The position numbers were made by a program, and so were the translations under genes. The notes beneath the pieces were generated by a model. It had not been told where the DNA came from and searched no databases. It saw only the letters and a list, made by a program, of their open reading frames with translations. From positions 969,601 to 1,033,600 of the forward strand of contig NW_019774069.1 of the NCBI RefSeq assembly GCF_001039355.2: a stretch of 64,000 nt of DNA. Direction: 5' to 3'. Positions 1 through 13,500 of this stretch are shown piece by piece; the first letter of the stretch is position 1; each line of letters starts with the position of its first letter. This DNA comes from Lingula anatina (lineage: Eukaryota; Brachiopoda; Lingulata; Lingulida; Lingulidae).

Positions 1-60
1 TTTAAAGGGAAGTTCATACATGTTGATAACATGCACAAACCTGCCGCGGGATGTGGGACT

Positions 61-161
61 TTTGATTGGTCAATAATCTGGGCTCTCGTGACCTCTCGCG
101 CTTTCAAGGTTGGTCGGCCTCTTTATCACCCCTAAGACTGTCCTGGTAGGGGCCGTCGAAA
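61..161 (+). promoter_or_regulatory. RPS6 core promoter and 5'UTR with TOP-like start
   Basis: This stretch lies directly upstream of the RPS6 start codon. An inverted CCAAT box (ATTGG) is at 65-69, and a pyrimidine-rich tract (CCTCTTT) is near 118-124, about 40 bases before the ATG. Animal ribosomal protein mRNAs usually begin with C plus pyrimidines (5'TOP), so I infer transcription starts in this tract and the 5'UTR is about 40 nt. No TATA box is obvious. The exact start is not shown by sequence alone. Confidence 0.4.
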
Positions 162-2234
162 ATGAAGGTAATAATTCCAGTTATGAACATCTTCTGAAAG
201 GCCATGCTATAAAATAATATTCTTCATGACTCTCATAGGTATCGCAGTTTATACCAGATACACTATGTATGTGCTGATTACCCTGTAAGTTACAAGATGG
301 AGACGATTCTTTAACGGGTATCCTTGATGGTACCAGTGTTATTGCACCTACAGCATCCAGCATGGGTATTATGAGATCTTTAATTATCAATTTAACCTGG
401 CCATTTCTGCTTTAAAAGGCAACCTTCTGGATTTTTTCATAATGATGCTATAGCATGTTGCAAACGAAATGTTAATTTGCCTTTGAAATTTAGATCAGTT
501 TTGATTAATTCACTTATTTAAAACCAGTCTTATAGTTATCAAAACTTATTTCTAATGTAACATACTGATATTTTCTATAACCAAATGTTTACTTAGTGTT
601 GAATTGCTATTTCAGTTGAATATATCCTTCCCGGCGACGGGCTGTCAAAAGCTCATTGAAGTTGATGATGAGAAGAAAATTCGAGCTTTCTATGAGAAGC
701 GCATGGCTTCTGAAGTCAGTGCTGAAAGTTTGGGAGATGAGTGGAAGGTGAGTTATATGGTGGTTGTTCTTAAATTGCAATTCACATTAATTTGAAAGCA
801 AAAAAGAAGCATAAATGTTATAAATAAAGAAGAATCCCTGAGGTCTCCTGCATCATGTCAAGATTTAAAAATGTGATATTTAATGGTTGTTATACCAGCA
901 AATTTTTGATTCAGGGATATGTTGTTCGAATTTCTGGCGGAAATGACAAACAAGGCTTCGCAATGAAGCAGGGGGTTTTGACCAATGGCCGTGTCAAGCT
1001 GCTTTTGGGCAAGGGCCAAAGCTGTTACCGTGAGCGCCGTAGTGGAGAACGCAAGAGAAAGTCTGTGCGTGGTTGCATTGTGGATTCTAACCTTAGCGTC
1101 TTAAACTTGGTGATTGTTAAGAAAGGTAAGACTCAGGTTTACATGAAGAAACCTTATTCATTCCTATGTTGAAAGAAAGGTACATTTGTAACTGTTGTTT
1201 GTGTATGTTCTTCTGAAAAGGAACAGTTTTATCATGCTCTCTGATATTTGCCATTTCACATCAATTTTGGGAATTAATTTTAAGATGCAAGTTGCTCTTC
1301 ATAGCATCTTAATCAGGTAGTCGGTGAAATTACCTTGGGTCTGTTGACTGCATTTCTCCTTCATAACTATATCGTATGTCACTGTGTTCTAGTTTGATTA
1401 CTTACTTGAGTTTTTCAGTTTCATATAGCTATTTGTACTGAAACATTCTTTCCTGAGCATTATGAAACAGCTTTTTAATCTTTCTTATTTTAATTCTGTT
1501 TAGGGGAACAAGATATACCAGGTTTAACTGACAAAACCATCCCTCGTCGCTTGGGACCCAAGCGTGCTAGCAAGATCCGCAAGCTTTTCAATTTGACAAA
1601 GGAAGATGATGTCCGCCAGTATGTTGTCAGGCGTCCTTTACCAGCAAAAGAAGGTTTGTAAAATTTTAGATCTACTGCTGTGGGTTTTATTTTCTCATCT
1701 CTTACTTTTCATTACTGCTGTACTGTGACTTGAAAACCATGTTCACTAAATTTTGTCAGTGATGTAAACAAAAAATAAAACTTGTATCACACCAAGAGAA
1801 ATAAATTTTTATCCTGCAGCTTGTATGTGTGCAAGGAGTTTAAGCTTCGGAACTAGTCAGTCATGTCATTGTGAAATTTAGGAAGGCTTTAGTTTTTAAT
1901 TTTATGTAAAGTCCACTGAAAAATTTTAATGTATTTTAGACTTAAAATTATTATCATTATTATTAATAACAATTTATCCTTATATGTAGGTAAAAAGGCC
2001 AGAACAAAGGCCCCCAAGATCCAGCGTCTGATTACTCCTCTGGTGCTGCAGCGTAAGAGACATCGCTTGGCACTCAAGAGAAGAAGAGCTGCTAAGAAGA
2101 GAGATGAAGCCGCAGAATACCAGAAACTCCTTGCTCAGAGGTTGAAAGAAGCCAAGGAAAGGAAAATGGAGCGTCGCAGGTCTGCTTCAAAAAGCAGAGG
2201 AGATTCTGGAAGGGAATCTGTTTCAAAAAAATGA
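162..2234 (+). CDS. RPS6: 40S ribosomal protein S6, five exons
   Basis: Encodes small-subunit protein eS6 (RPS6), the target of S6 kinases. Exons by sequence: 162-167 (ATG AAG only), 616-747, 915-1125, 1504-1653, 1990-2234; all introns are GT-AG and phases match. The product is 247 aa, close to the usual 249. The family signature is clear: [52 protein letters not shown] and the basic C-terminal helix. The tail after the helix is serine-rich ([13 protein letters not shown]), matching the S6-kinase phosphorylation region, though diverged. The intron directly after Met-Lys is a known arrangement in animal RPS6 genes, which is why I place the start at 162 and not inside exon 2. It converges on the RIPK2-like gene. 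Confidence 0.97.
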
Positions 2235-2251
2235 ATTTCATTATGTGAAAA

Positions 2252-2257
2252 AATAAA
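2252..2257 (+). terminator. RPS6 polyadenylation signal
   Basis: An AATAAA hexamer lies 18 bases after the RPS6 stop codon. Such a very short 3'UTR is normal for ribosomal protein genes. No competing hexamer lies between the stop and this site. Confidence 0.7.
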
Positions 2258-3781
2258 AGAACTGTAAAAAATATTAAATTAAAAAAATGAAACTGAGCAA
2301 ATATGTTGTTTTGTCATTTCTGAGGGAAAAAAAGGAGAGAAAAGGTTTGGTGTAAAGCATTGCTTGCTTGCTTCCCCCCCCCCCCCCCCCCCCAATTGAG
2401 TGCTTCAAAGAGACGTGTACATCTCCGAGTAGTTAAAGCAATTTGGCTTCTATGTAATAAAGAAGTGCCCCCTAAAATAGCATAGTTACTTTTCTTTAAC
2501 AATGGACCTGGATTTGGTTCAACATGTTATCCCTTTTAAATTCTTTGAAGAATTCTCCAGATATCTGGTACATTAACAAACCAGTGGCTGTTGTGGACGG
2601 TTGCCCAACATTTGAAAGGTCGTCTCCTTTGGCTAACTGAGAGCAGCATACATGAATGTTTTATGATGGTTTTTAAAGTTAAACTTTTATTGTCCATGTT
2701 CGCTGTCTGTACATTTCTTGTATGAATGCATGATTGCGCCACATTGGCTTTGCTTATGAGGCTTTTTCAATTACATCAACCATGATGTCTTTAACAAAAG
2801 ATCTGTTATTTGCGTGTCGCAATAGTCAATACAATACAATCAAGGCAGAAAAGCTGTCAAATGGACAGGCATTTAAATTACAAACTGGCAAGTCTAAAAA
2901 CTAAACCAGTTTCAAGATGATCGTGCATTAAACGTTTTGTCAATTTTGTTGCAATGTTACATAATGACTAATTTTTACGTATGTACTGCTATCACTTAGG
3001 ATATTCGGAAAACGTACCTGCCATAGGACTTCAGGCCCTAGCAAATGCAAAATTACGCCTTTAAAATGCCATGTCTGACAAAAAATTACAGAAAATATCA
3101 CATCTGGGAAATCGAGTTGCTTGTCAAACACGAACTGTTCCTTTTTCCTGTATATTAGTCGGATAAGTTGGAAAATAATTTTTCTTTGTGGTGTTTGATG
3201 GCAGTGCACATTTTTTTTTTCACAATTTTGATGCAATTATTTGTTACATAATGCTTAACAACATAAACCTAATTTTGAGTTGTGTACTACACAACTGTTA
3301 CTGTGGATGTTCAGAAAATTTAAGTTGCATATGGTTTAGAAGTGACACCTGCAAACTGCCAATTTGTTAAAAATTTAAAATTTGCACAACAAATAAAAAA
3401 TTGGTTTTCAAATTCATGCAGGGGAGTCGCGAGTTTCATACTTTCTGAGCCTCCTGGAGAAAAATGAGATTTGGATTAATGTTGCTACATTTTTTAACCT
3501 GGCATACTTCCAAGAAACACCTACTCCATCCAGTTTGTCAATCACTGTTATATTTAACCAAAGGTCTTGGTACCCTTACCAAACCTTGGGATTTTTATTG
3601 TTATTGTCATGTTAAATTTTTTTCAATAACATTTCTTCTTTTCACACAGACTGTACAAAAAGGTTGACTTTTTTTTACAAGGATTATCTTAAGTAAAGTC
3701 ATCTAATAGCATTCCACATAGGTATGTTATCAAACGCATTTGGTGCATGCATTTGCTAACAGAATTCATCCACAAATACAA
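2258..3781. other. RPS6-RIPK2 convergent intergenic region
   Basis: No gene is seen here. It holds a 20-base poly-C run at 2374-2393 and, at about 2930-3250, a diverged copy of a repeat also present at about 11880-12240. The short ORFs on both strands show no codon pattern or family likeness. From 3782 the sequence is the first of two near-identical blocks covering the 3' half of the RIPK2-like gene. Confidence 0.5.
2930..3250. repeat. Dispersed AT-rich repeat, copy 1
   Basis: Blocks around 2940-2970 and 3215-3255 read like TTTTGATGCAATATTACATA with small changes, and a block at 3025-3080 shares 'cttcaggccc ... aaaatgcca' with 11965-11997. The same order of motifs occurs at about 11880-12240 inside a RIPK2 intron. 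I see two old copies of an unclassified repeat. Boundaries are approximate and no terminal repeats are visible. Confidence 0.4.
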
Positions 3782-4159
3782 TACGAGTTTAGGATATTGA
3801 CATTTCTAGATATTAATTACACCACATACAGCTGATGCAAATTATAAAATTGAAGTTCATCACACCAGACTGAAACTTTGTTATAAAAAAGGCATAGGAT
3901 ATAAGTATTTTTGGGTGTTAATTACTTAACTAAAATGACCAAATTTATGGAATTTCATTACACTAAAAGCACCATTTATCTACAGCAATCGAGTGACATT
4001 TACAGTTTTACTGTGAAAATACTCTAAAACATAAAACAAAAAATTGAATGGTCATGTCATAACCATTTAACAGTTTCCTCAAGTTGTTCTGATTTTCTAA
4101 ACCTCACTGTCGGCTTCCTAGTCATATTTACAGTTGGAAGGGTTTTATCATCACAAAAT

Positions 4160-7158
4160 CTAGAAATGAAAGTTGGGGTCAATAAGATACGACAAATGTC
4201 CCTGTCCATTTTCACACAAAGCAACTGCAAGGCAATGCATGGCACTTTCAGGTTTAGTAAGTAAGATGTTAAGAAGCTCTTCTGCCATATCACGGCGTAT
4301 TTGTTTGGATTTAATACAATCTGCATCATCGATGGTCAAGAATCCATCTTGAATTAAATAGGACAGTAAATTTTTTGGCTGAATGTCCTGAACAATTTGC
4401 TGGTAATTATTTACACAATTTTGCTGCAAAACTCCATATGAAGGCTGTGAAATATTCCTTCCTTGACCTGCAAGTTTTTCAAATATTTCACGAATCTGGG
4501 ATTTCATTTTCTCATTTTCTAATTCACTTATCTTATCTTTCATTTTACTCATTTCTATGTCATTTCTCAAAGATTGTAATTCCCTTGTGTACCTTCCAAT
4601 ATTATTTCCCACATCACTTCCTTGGACATGCTGGGCTAGCTGCCTGAGCCTTGCTTGCTGTTCACGTACAGAAGGACTATACGATCTTGGCTCACTTCTT
4701 GCAGTTGCAGGACCTGCCATGGCTCCGACATTAGGTGAAAGGTTTGAGGTTGCAAATAAAGGAGACGAACTTGTCTGATCAGGAGGACTGAACATTTGTT
4801 CGTCATGAGGAAAATTTCTGCCTCCAATATGCATAGATTCCTCAAATAAAGGCGGCTCTGGTTTGGGTTTCCCGCTTTCCTGGTGCGGATAATGAATACT
4901 TGAGACATCTGAAGGTGTTCTACCTGGATCAGGAAATGACGTACCAAATTGACCATTTCCTGGTAATGATTCTGAGGAATGTAACTGGAACTTGTTGTGG
5001 GGGTTTTGGTTATAGGGAACTTTTCTTGTTGTGTCTGTGCTCCCTGCTGGTGTTTGATGTACATCTCTTCTCTCTGAAAGATGAAGTGGGTTATGGTTTG
5101 CTCGAGGGTCCTCAGAGTGATAAGATGGGGGTGGTGAATAGTGACTTTGTGGTGGAACTGCAGGTCCTGCCATACACTGTTGCCAATTACTAGAGAGCTG
5201 TACATCAGGTGGTCTAGGCTGACCTATGCTGCTGGGTCCTTGTAAAGGCCAAGCTGTCTTCACCTGTGTTTGTGGACCTGAAGTGTAGAAAGCAAGATCT
5301 TACAGAAAGAACCAATGCAAAATATATACCAATACTTAACTTTTTAAAAGTCAGTAGCCCTCCAGAACACTCAAAAAGAAAGAACCAATGATGCCAGATT
5401 TCAAGTATCTTTTACATTTTGGGTTCTCTTTATTTGAAAATAATAAATTAATACATCCCAAAATACAACTTGAACACCACATCAAAACCTGGCAAATACA
5501 AATGACTAAAGCCCACTGGCGCTTACATGTAAAGCAATGTTTAGTTATGAAATTAACTTTGCCTTGATCATTGTGTCTCAACAATAGCAAAAATCTTAGT
5601 TATAGGTTTCCAACACATCTCAAATGATCTCGCTGTCATACCTTGCTGAACAGGTGCATCTGTGATATCGACATTAGCTTCCACGTGGCTGAAAGATGGA
5701 CCGGTTGTTCCAGGCTGTGGAAATTGTAATTCAAATAAACTTATTACACCATCTACATATATAACAAATCTTTTTACACAATCAAACAGAAATATGCAAA
5801 GGGGAGTCCTGGGGTAATTAAAATTTTATCCATCAAATGCTTCTTTCACAAAATATGACATTCCTGCAAATATTAAATTATGAGAAATTTTAATGATACT
5901 ACTCAATATTTTATAATTCAGCACATATTGAAAACATTACTTCAAATCATAATTGTGAAGAATCAAAAACATTCCACATTAACAGTCATACCATCATGTC
6001 AAAAAAGAAGCAATGCACAGTACCTGGTGTGAGCAGAGTCTCTGGTAAAGTTCTACACACCCTAAATTATAATCTGGTTCATATTTCATGAAGTATTCTG
6101 TGTGTAATGTTGTTGCAATTTCTACAAAGATGAAATGTATGACTTATTAACATACACAAAATACTGAACTTTTTACATCAACATGTATAGAAGTAATATT
6201 TGAGTCTAGGTAATGTTTCGAAAGTCAATGATTTGAGGCAACTTTGTGCGTAGAACACACAAAAGAATTTTAGACATTACCTTTAAACAGTGGTCTTTTA
6301 CTGGCATCTTTTAACACACAGTTTTCCATCAATTCAATCAGAAAGTTTGGACAACGCTGTTGCCTAAGCTGGCCAATGGCCTCTTCATCAAATGGTGAAT
6401 TGCCATCCTTGAGACTTTGGACAATCATTTCATCCGTTGCAGAATCTGGAAAAGGAAAAAATAAAATTACTTATATTCTTTAAGTATGAAAGCTTAAACA
6501 TATCTTGTTCCATTTTATTTTAAGTTTTTTTTCATGTACTATAAAACTATAACTTAAATTTATCAGAACCTTCCCATCAATTCAAAATTAAATGTATTGA
6601 ATAAGGGCATAACAAGAGGAAAAAACTCATTTAAATAAAGTGAACTAACCAGGATATGGGGAACATCCTACCACTATCTCATACAGAGTGATTCCAAAGC
6701 TGAAATGTAAATAAAAATATATCTATGTTGAAGACTGGTATTACAAAACATTTCCATTATATTCCATCAGTTTATTGTCATCCTCTGAATGCAGGTAGTT
6801 CTCAAAAGTACACAGATGAATTCAGTTTAGTTGTTATTGACTAACAAAGATGTTTTTTATTAAGGGCAATTTTCTGTGTAAAAATTCATTACATAAAGAA
6901 CACAGTAGAAACTTCAGTCTTGTCAGTGACCTGGAAATCTTATGTTAATAAAGCACTCCAAATGGGGGAAAAACTATAGTATTTATTTGATGCACTACTA
7001 AAATACCTAAACACATCTGTCTTTTCACTCGGCTTGGTTCTAATATTTTGGAAAAATTCTGGTGCTGTATGTGTCACAGTTCCTTTATTTCCACCACTTC
7101 TGGATGAAAACTGTTTCTGTGTGATCCTCTGTAGAGTTGCTATGCCAAAGTCTGAGAT
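4160..7158 (-). CDS. RIPK2-like kinase, exons 3-8, second allele (contig end)
   Basis: Carries the last six exons of the RIPK2-like gene: 7158-7007, 6699-6650, 6445-6281, 6121-6024, 5714-5642, 5277-4160. Every exon has the same length and splice phase as its partner in the complete copy at 7550-11171, and all are open. Seven substitutions are visible in the 372-residue last exon (for example KTAWP/KTPWP, NWQQ/NCQQ, KDKIS/KDEIS, KLAGQ/KLPGQ, DGF/DGY). The block ends at the single N at 7171, exactly where exon 3 would meet its upstream intron, and no exons 1-2 accompany it. I read it as the other haplotype of the same gene, left unmerged at a contig end; a true partial tandem duplication is the alternative. 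It lacks the 629-bp MITE found in the complete copy. Confidence 0.85.
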
Positions 7159-7170
7159 CTGCAAAAAAAC

Positions 7171-7171
7171 N
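7171..7171. other. Single-N contig join at duplicated block
   Basis: One ambiguous base separates two copies of the same region. Left copy 3782-7170 ends here; right copy begins at 7172 with the bases seen at 3782 and runs to about 11177. The fit of both ends to the N points to an unmerged overlap between contigs. Confidence 0.85.
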
Positions 7172-7549
7172 TACGAGTTTAGGATATTGACATTTCTAGA
7201 TATTAATTACACCACATACAGCTGATGCAAATTATAAAATTGAAGTACATCACACCAGACTGAAACTTAGTTATAAAAAAGGCATAGGATATAAGTATTT
7301 TTGGGTGTTAATTACTTAACTAAAATGACCAAATTTATGGAATTTCATTACACTAAAAGCACCATTTATCTACAGCAATCGAGTGACATTTACAGTTTTA
7401 CTGTGAAAATACTCTAAAACATAAAACAAAAAATTGAATGGTCATGTCATAACCATTTAACAGTTTCCTCAAGTTATTCTGATTTTCTAAACCTCACTGT
7501 CGGCTTCCTAGTCATATTTACAGTTGGAAGGGTTTTATCATCACAAAAT

Positions 7550-10500
7550 CTAGAAATGAAAGTTGGGGTCAATAAGATACGACAAATGTCCCTGTCCATT
7601 TTCACACAAAGCAACTGCAAGGCAATGCATGGCACTTTCAGGTTTAGTAAGTAAGATGTTAAGAAGCTCTTCTGCCATGTCACGGCGTATTTGTTTGGAT
7701 TTAATACAGTCTGCATCATCGATGGTCAAGTATCCATCTTGAATTAAATAGGACAGTAAATTTTTTGGCTGAATGTCCTGAACAATTTGCTGGTAATTAT
7801 TTACACAATTTTGCTGCAAAACTCCATATGAAGGCTGTGAAATATTCCTTCCTTGACCTGGAAGTTTTTCAAATATTTCACGAATCTGGGATTTCATTTT
7901 CTCATTTTCTAATTCACTTATCTCATCTTTCATTTTACTCATTTCTATGTCATTTCTCAAAGATTGTAATTCCCTTGTGTACCTTCCAATATTATTTCCC
8001 ACATCACTTCCTTGGACATGCTGAGCTAGCTGCCTGAGCCTTGCTTGCTGTTCACGTACAGAAGGACTATACGATCTTGGCTCACTTCTTGCAGTTGCAG
8101 GACCTGCCATGGCTCCGACATTAGGTGAAAGGTTTGGGGTTGCAAATAAAGGAGACGAACTTGTCTGATCAGGAGGACTGAACATTTGTTCGTCATGAGG
8201 AAAATTTCTGCCTCCAATATGCATAGATTCCTCAAATAAAGGCGGCTCTGGTTTGGGTTTCCCTGTTTCCTGGTGCGGATAATGAATACTTGAGACATCT
8301 GAAGGTGTTCTACCTGGATCAGGAAATGATGTACCAAATTGACCATTTCCTGGTAACGATTCTGAGGAATGTAACTGGAACTTGTTGTGGGGGTTTTGGT
8401 TATAGGGAACTTTTCTTGTTGTGTCTGTGCTCCCTGCTGGTGTTTGATGTACATCTCTTCTCTCTGAAAGATGAAGTGGGTTATGGTTTGCTCGAGGGTC
8501 CTCGGAGTGATAAGATGGGGGTGGTGAATAGTGACTTTGTGGTGGAACTGCTGGTCCTGCCATACACTGTTGGCAATTACTAGAGAGCTGTACATCAGGT
8601 GGTCTAGGCTGGCCTATGCTGCTGGGTCCTTGTAAAGGCCAAGGTGTTTTCACCTGTGTTTGTGGACCTTAAAAGTAGAAAGTAAGATCTTACAGAGAGA
8701 ACCAGTGCAAAATATATACCAATACTTTACTTTTCAAAAGTCAGTAGCTCTCCAGAACACTCAAAAAGAAAGAACCAATGATGCCAGATTTCAAGTATCT
8801 TTTACATTTCGGGCTCTCTTTATATGAAAATAATAAATAAATACATCCCAAAATACAACTTAAACACCACACCAAAACCTGGGATATACAAATGCCTAAG
8901 CCCACTGTCTCTTACATGTAAAGCAATGTTTAGTTATGAAATTGACTTTGCCTTGATCATTGTCTCTCAACAATAGCGAAAATCTAGGTTATAGATTTCC
9001 AAAATATCTCAAATAATCTCACTGTTATACCTTGCTGAACAGGTGCATCTGTGATATCGACATAAGCTTCCACGTGGCTGAAAGATGGACCGAATGTTCC
9101 AGGCTGTGGAAATTGTAATTCAAATAAACTTATTACACCATCTACATATATAACAAATCTTTTTACACAATCAAACAGAAATATGCAAAGGGGAGTCCTG
9201 GGGTAATTAAAATTTTATCCATCAAATGCTTCTTTCATAAAATATGACATTCCTGCAAATATTAAATTATGAGAAATTTTAATGATACTACTCAATATTT
9301 TATAATTCAGCACATATTGAAAACATTACTTCAAATCATAATTGTGAAGAATCAAAAACATTCCACATTAACAGTCATACCATCATGTCAAAAAAGAAGC
9401 AATGCACAGTACCTGGTGTGAGCAGAGTCTCTGGTAAAGTTCTACACAACCTAAATTATAATCTGGTTCATATTTCATGTAGTATTCCGTGTGTAATGTT
9501 GTTGCAATTTCTACAAAGATGAAATATATGACTTATTAACATACACAAAATACTGAACTTTTTACATCACCAACATGTATATTTAGAAGTAATATTTGAG
9601 TCTAGGTAATGTTTTGAAAGTCAATGATTTGAGGCAACTTTGTGCGTAGAACACACAAAAGAATTTAAAGCAATAATAACTCTTCCTTTGAGATTCAAAA
9701 ATCCGCATGAAATACTTTGTAAAAAACGCATGGAAATATATTCTATTGTATTTTACCACTAAAACGGCCGTTATTGTAGGAAAACTAAAATCTGTGCTTG
9801 TCAATAGGGCTTACGATGCCTTTTTTCCGGTCGACAAGTGCATTCGTTGCTAATGACGTAATGGTGTCACGCGGATTCTCGCGTTCATTCGAGACCAAAA
9901 TAACATGGCGCCAAACGCATTAGTGCAGACGCAGACGTAAGTTGCGAGTTTTTGTACAGTGCGTCGGATAACGAAAAGCCCAGAATGGCACACATTGTGG
10001 ATATAAATGCATTTTTAACAAAAAGACGAATATATCTCATGAATCTTATATAGTGTTGTTGTTGTCTGCTTTTCCCGCGGTTTTAAGTAGGTCACCAGTG
10101 ACTTTGCAATGTCAGAGAGAGCTCCGTCAGTTAAAATCTCTTAAGAGATTTTAACAAAAAACCGTACGTTTAGGAAAAAAACCCTGGATTAACTTTGAAT
10201 GCAGGAATGGGGTCGTTGGCCATTGGTAAGTACGGGAAAATTGCCGTTTTTTCCAGGAAAATCCAATTTTTGGCCAAAACGAAGAGTTATTATGACTTTA
10301 AGACATTACCTTTAAACAGTGGTCTTTTACTCGCATCTTTTAACACACAGTTTTCCATCAATTCAATCAGAAAGTTTGGACAACGCTGTTGCCTAAGCTG
10401 GCCAATGGCCTCTTCATCAAATGGTGAATTGCCATCCTTGAGACTTTGGACAATCATTTCATTCGTTGCAGAATCTGGAAAAGGAAAAAATAAAATTACT

Positions 10501-13500
10501 TATATTCTTTAAGTACGAAAGCTTAAACATATCTTGTTCCATTTTATTTTAAGTTTTTTTTCATGTACTAAAAACTTAAATTTATCAGAACCTTCCCATC
10601 AATTCAATGTATTGAATAAGGGCATAACAAGAGGAAAAAACTCATTTAAATAAAGTGAACTAACCAGGATATGGGGGACATCCTACCACTATCTCATACA
10701 GAGTGATTCCAAAGCTGAAATGTAAATAAAAATATATCTATGTTGAAGACTGGTATTACAAAACATTTTCATTATATTCCATCAGTTGTCATCCTCTGAA
10801 TGCAGGTAGTTCTCAAAAGTACACAGATGAATTCAGTTTAGTTGTTATTGACTAACAAAGATGTTAATAAAATTAAGGGCAATTTTCTGTGTAAAAATTC
10901 ATTACATAAAGAACACAGTAGAAACTTCAGTCTTGTCAGTGACCTGGAAATCTTATGTTAATAAAGCACTCCAAATGGGGGAAAAACTATAGTATTTATT
11001 TGATGCACTACTAAAATACCTAAACACATCTGTCTTTTCACTCGGCTTGGTTCTAATATTTTGGAAAAATTCTGGTGCTGTATGTGTCACAGTTCCTTCA
11101 TTTCCACCACTTCTGGATGAAAACTGTTTCTGTGTGATCCTCTGTAGAGTTGCCATGCCAAAGTCTGAGATCTGCAAAAAAAAAAGGGTAAAAAGCTATA
11201 CAAAAAAATTACAATAATGTTTATTTGCAACTATAGGCTAGATTGTGCAATATTATAAATTGGTAAATTCACTAAATGAACTGAGATGAATGGAATTATT
11301 ATGATAATTACCCGGTCTTTTTAATAGGCAAAAATCATCAAACTTCCAGATATATAATTTTATAATCACAAACATATTTGTGGTGCTTTTACTGATAGTT
11401 CTCCATTTTAGTAGGGTATATTTTCAAGTTCAAAACAGAATGTACAACATTTTTAATTTGCCAGGCTTTGGCATATACAGACAACAGAATTTAAAACACT
11501 GCTAGTACAATATATATAGAGACTAACAGCAACAAAGAAAAACAAGCTACGAGGAGTCTAGGTAAAATGGTTCACAAAAAAATCTTTACGAAGAAAACTG
11601 CCAATTTATCCTTCTCAACACCAAACACACTGTGAGGACTTATTTTGGATTTTACAAGATAAAAGGAAACTGCAACAAAATATGTAATTTTTGCAAATAT
11701 GACCCAAAATTACAGTCAAAGCCCATTTTATTTCAAGTAAAACAAAATCATTATTTGGCAGTTTTGGGACCAATGATATCTTCATACATCTGATATGTAA
11801 CAAGGCAGCAAAGCTCTCAAATGTACAGACAAAAAGTAGAAAATAATAATGTACAAAATAGGATACTGTCAATGCTGATGCAATAATACATTATGCCTAA
11901 CTGCATAGTCAACATCAAATATTAATTATGCACAACAGGTAATACTGATGAAAGTAAATGCATAAGGCTTCAGGCCCAAGTTCATACTTAAAAATGCCAG
12001 AATGAGAAAAATGAAAAATTCACAAAAAATTGCATAAATTCAATAAAAAAAATAACAATCCAATAGAGCTGGTTTTCTAAGTTGAGCTGTATGACAATCC
12101 TAAGAATCATTCTTGTAAGTAAAAAAAATAAATAAATAAATAACACAGTTTTCTTTTCATAACGTTTGTGGTGACAGTGCATGAAGTTTTTTTTTTTTTG
12201 TCAATTTTGATGCAATATTACATAATGAATAACTGTATAATTACCATTAATTTTTAATTATCTACAATTAATAACATGGACACTTAGTAAATTTGATTAC
12301 CACTGGGCTTCATGAAAGATGATAAAGATAAAAATGTCACAAAAATGTACAACAGTAAAAGAAGCCAATTAGACTGCTTTTCCTGATCAAGAAGATAGGC
12401 CGACATGTAAGTTTCAAGCCAAAAGGTATAATGGTTTTCCACTTATCGTGTTATCCATGTTGCATGTATGCCAAAAAAAGCAAAAAAAAAAAACAAAAAA
12501 AAACGCATAACATTTAGGAAAATGGCCTGTTCATGCTGATTTTCAAACTTGACCCATCAGTTCTGTAAGTTTGAAGCCAATAGGTAAAATGGTATTCTAC
12601 TGATCATGTTATCGGTGAAAGTGTATGGCGACGGCGATGACGGCCATGATGGTAATGGCTATATGTACAGACACATCTGTGCATATCTGATTTTTTAATT
12701 GTTTTTTTTTTTCTTACCTTGATGCATATTTTTGCCACATAAATATTTAACTCTAAATGATGATGTGACATGTGCATGTACAGAAAGGCATAATGGTATA
12801 AAAATTGACACCCAAAGGAATATCTCCAGAAAGTAGAACAGTACCGTAGTTAATCAGATATATGTTTTTAAAAATTATCCTATAGGATTAACTTGCATGC
12901 AATGCTACATCTCTTTAAAAACAAATAATAACATAAAAGAAATAAGAAAAACACACCATTTCATCATATATAACTATAACAAATATGGGAGAAGTTATAA
13001 CATAAAACATGCTAGATGTGAATGCCCCTTATTTTTGATAGTTACAGTTAAAAACCACCTTCACTCTTACCTTGCAAACAAAATGTTTGTTAACCAAAAT
13101 GTTTTGGATTTTGATGTCTCTGTGAACCATCTTTTTGTCATGCAGCCAGACAAGACCAGAAGCCACATGAGTGAGCATGTTCATTCTAACTGGCCATGGT
13201 ATATTGTAATCAACTTTCTTCATCAGATTGTCCAAAGATCCGTGCTCCATGAACTCCATCACTAAAGCATATTCTTTGTCTTCAGGAACAACAATCATGC
13301 CATAGATTGCAACAACATGTTCACTTCGAACTGCATACATATTCTTTGCCTCCTTTAACAGCTCATTTTCAATTCTGTAAATAATTTTATTTACTGAGCA
13401 AGAATTGTCTGTAATACTTAAAAGGATTCACAAATCCAATAGTACACACAATTCCCAGAAACATTATTTTAATAGCTTTTTTCTTACTAAAATGAAAGGG

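Noticed and set aside
4636-5205. 189-residue minus-strand ORF overlapping RIPK2 exon 8 (also 8026-8595)
   Set aside because: It is another frame of the RIPK2 last exon; the frame ending in the CARD is the real one.
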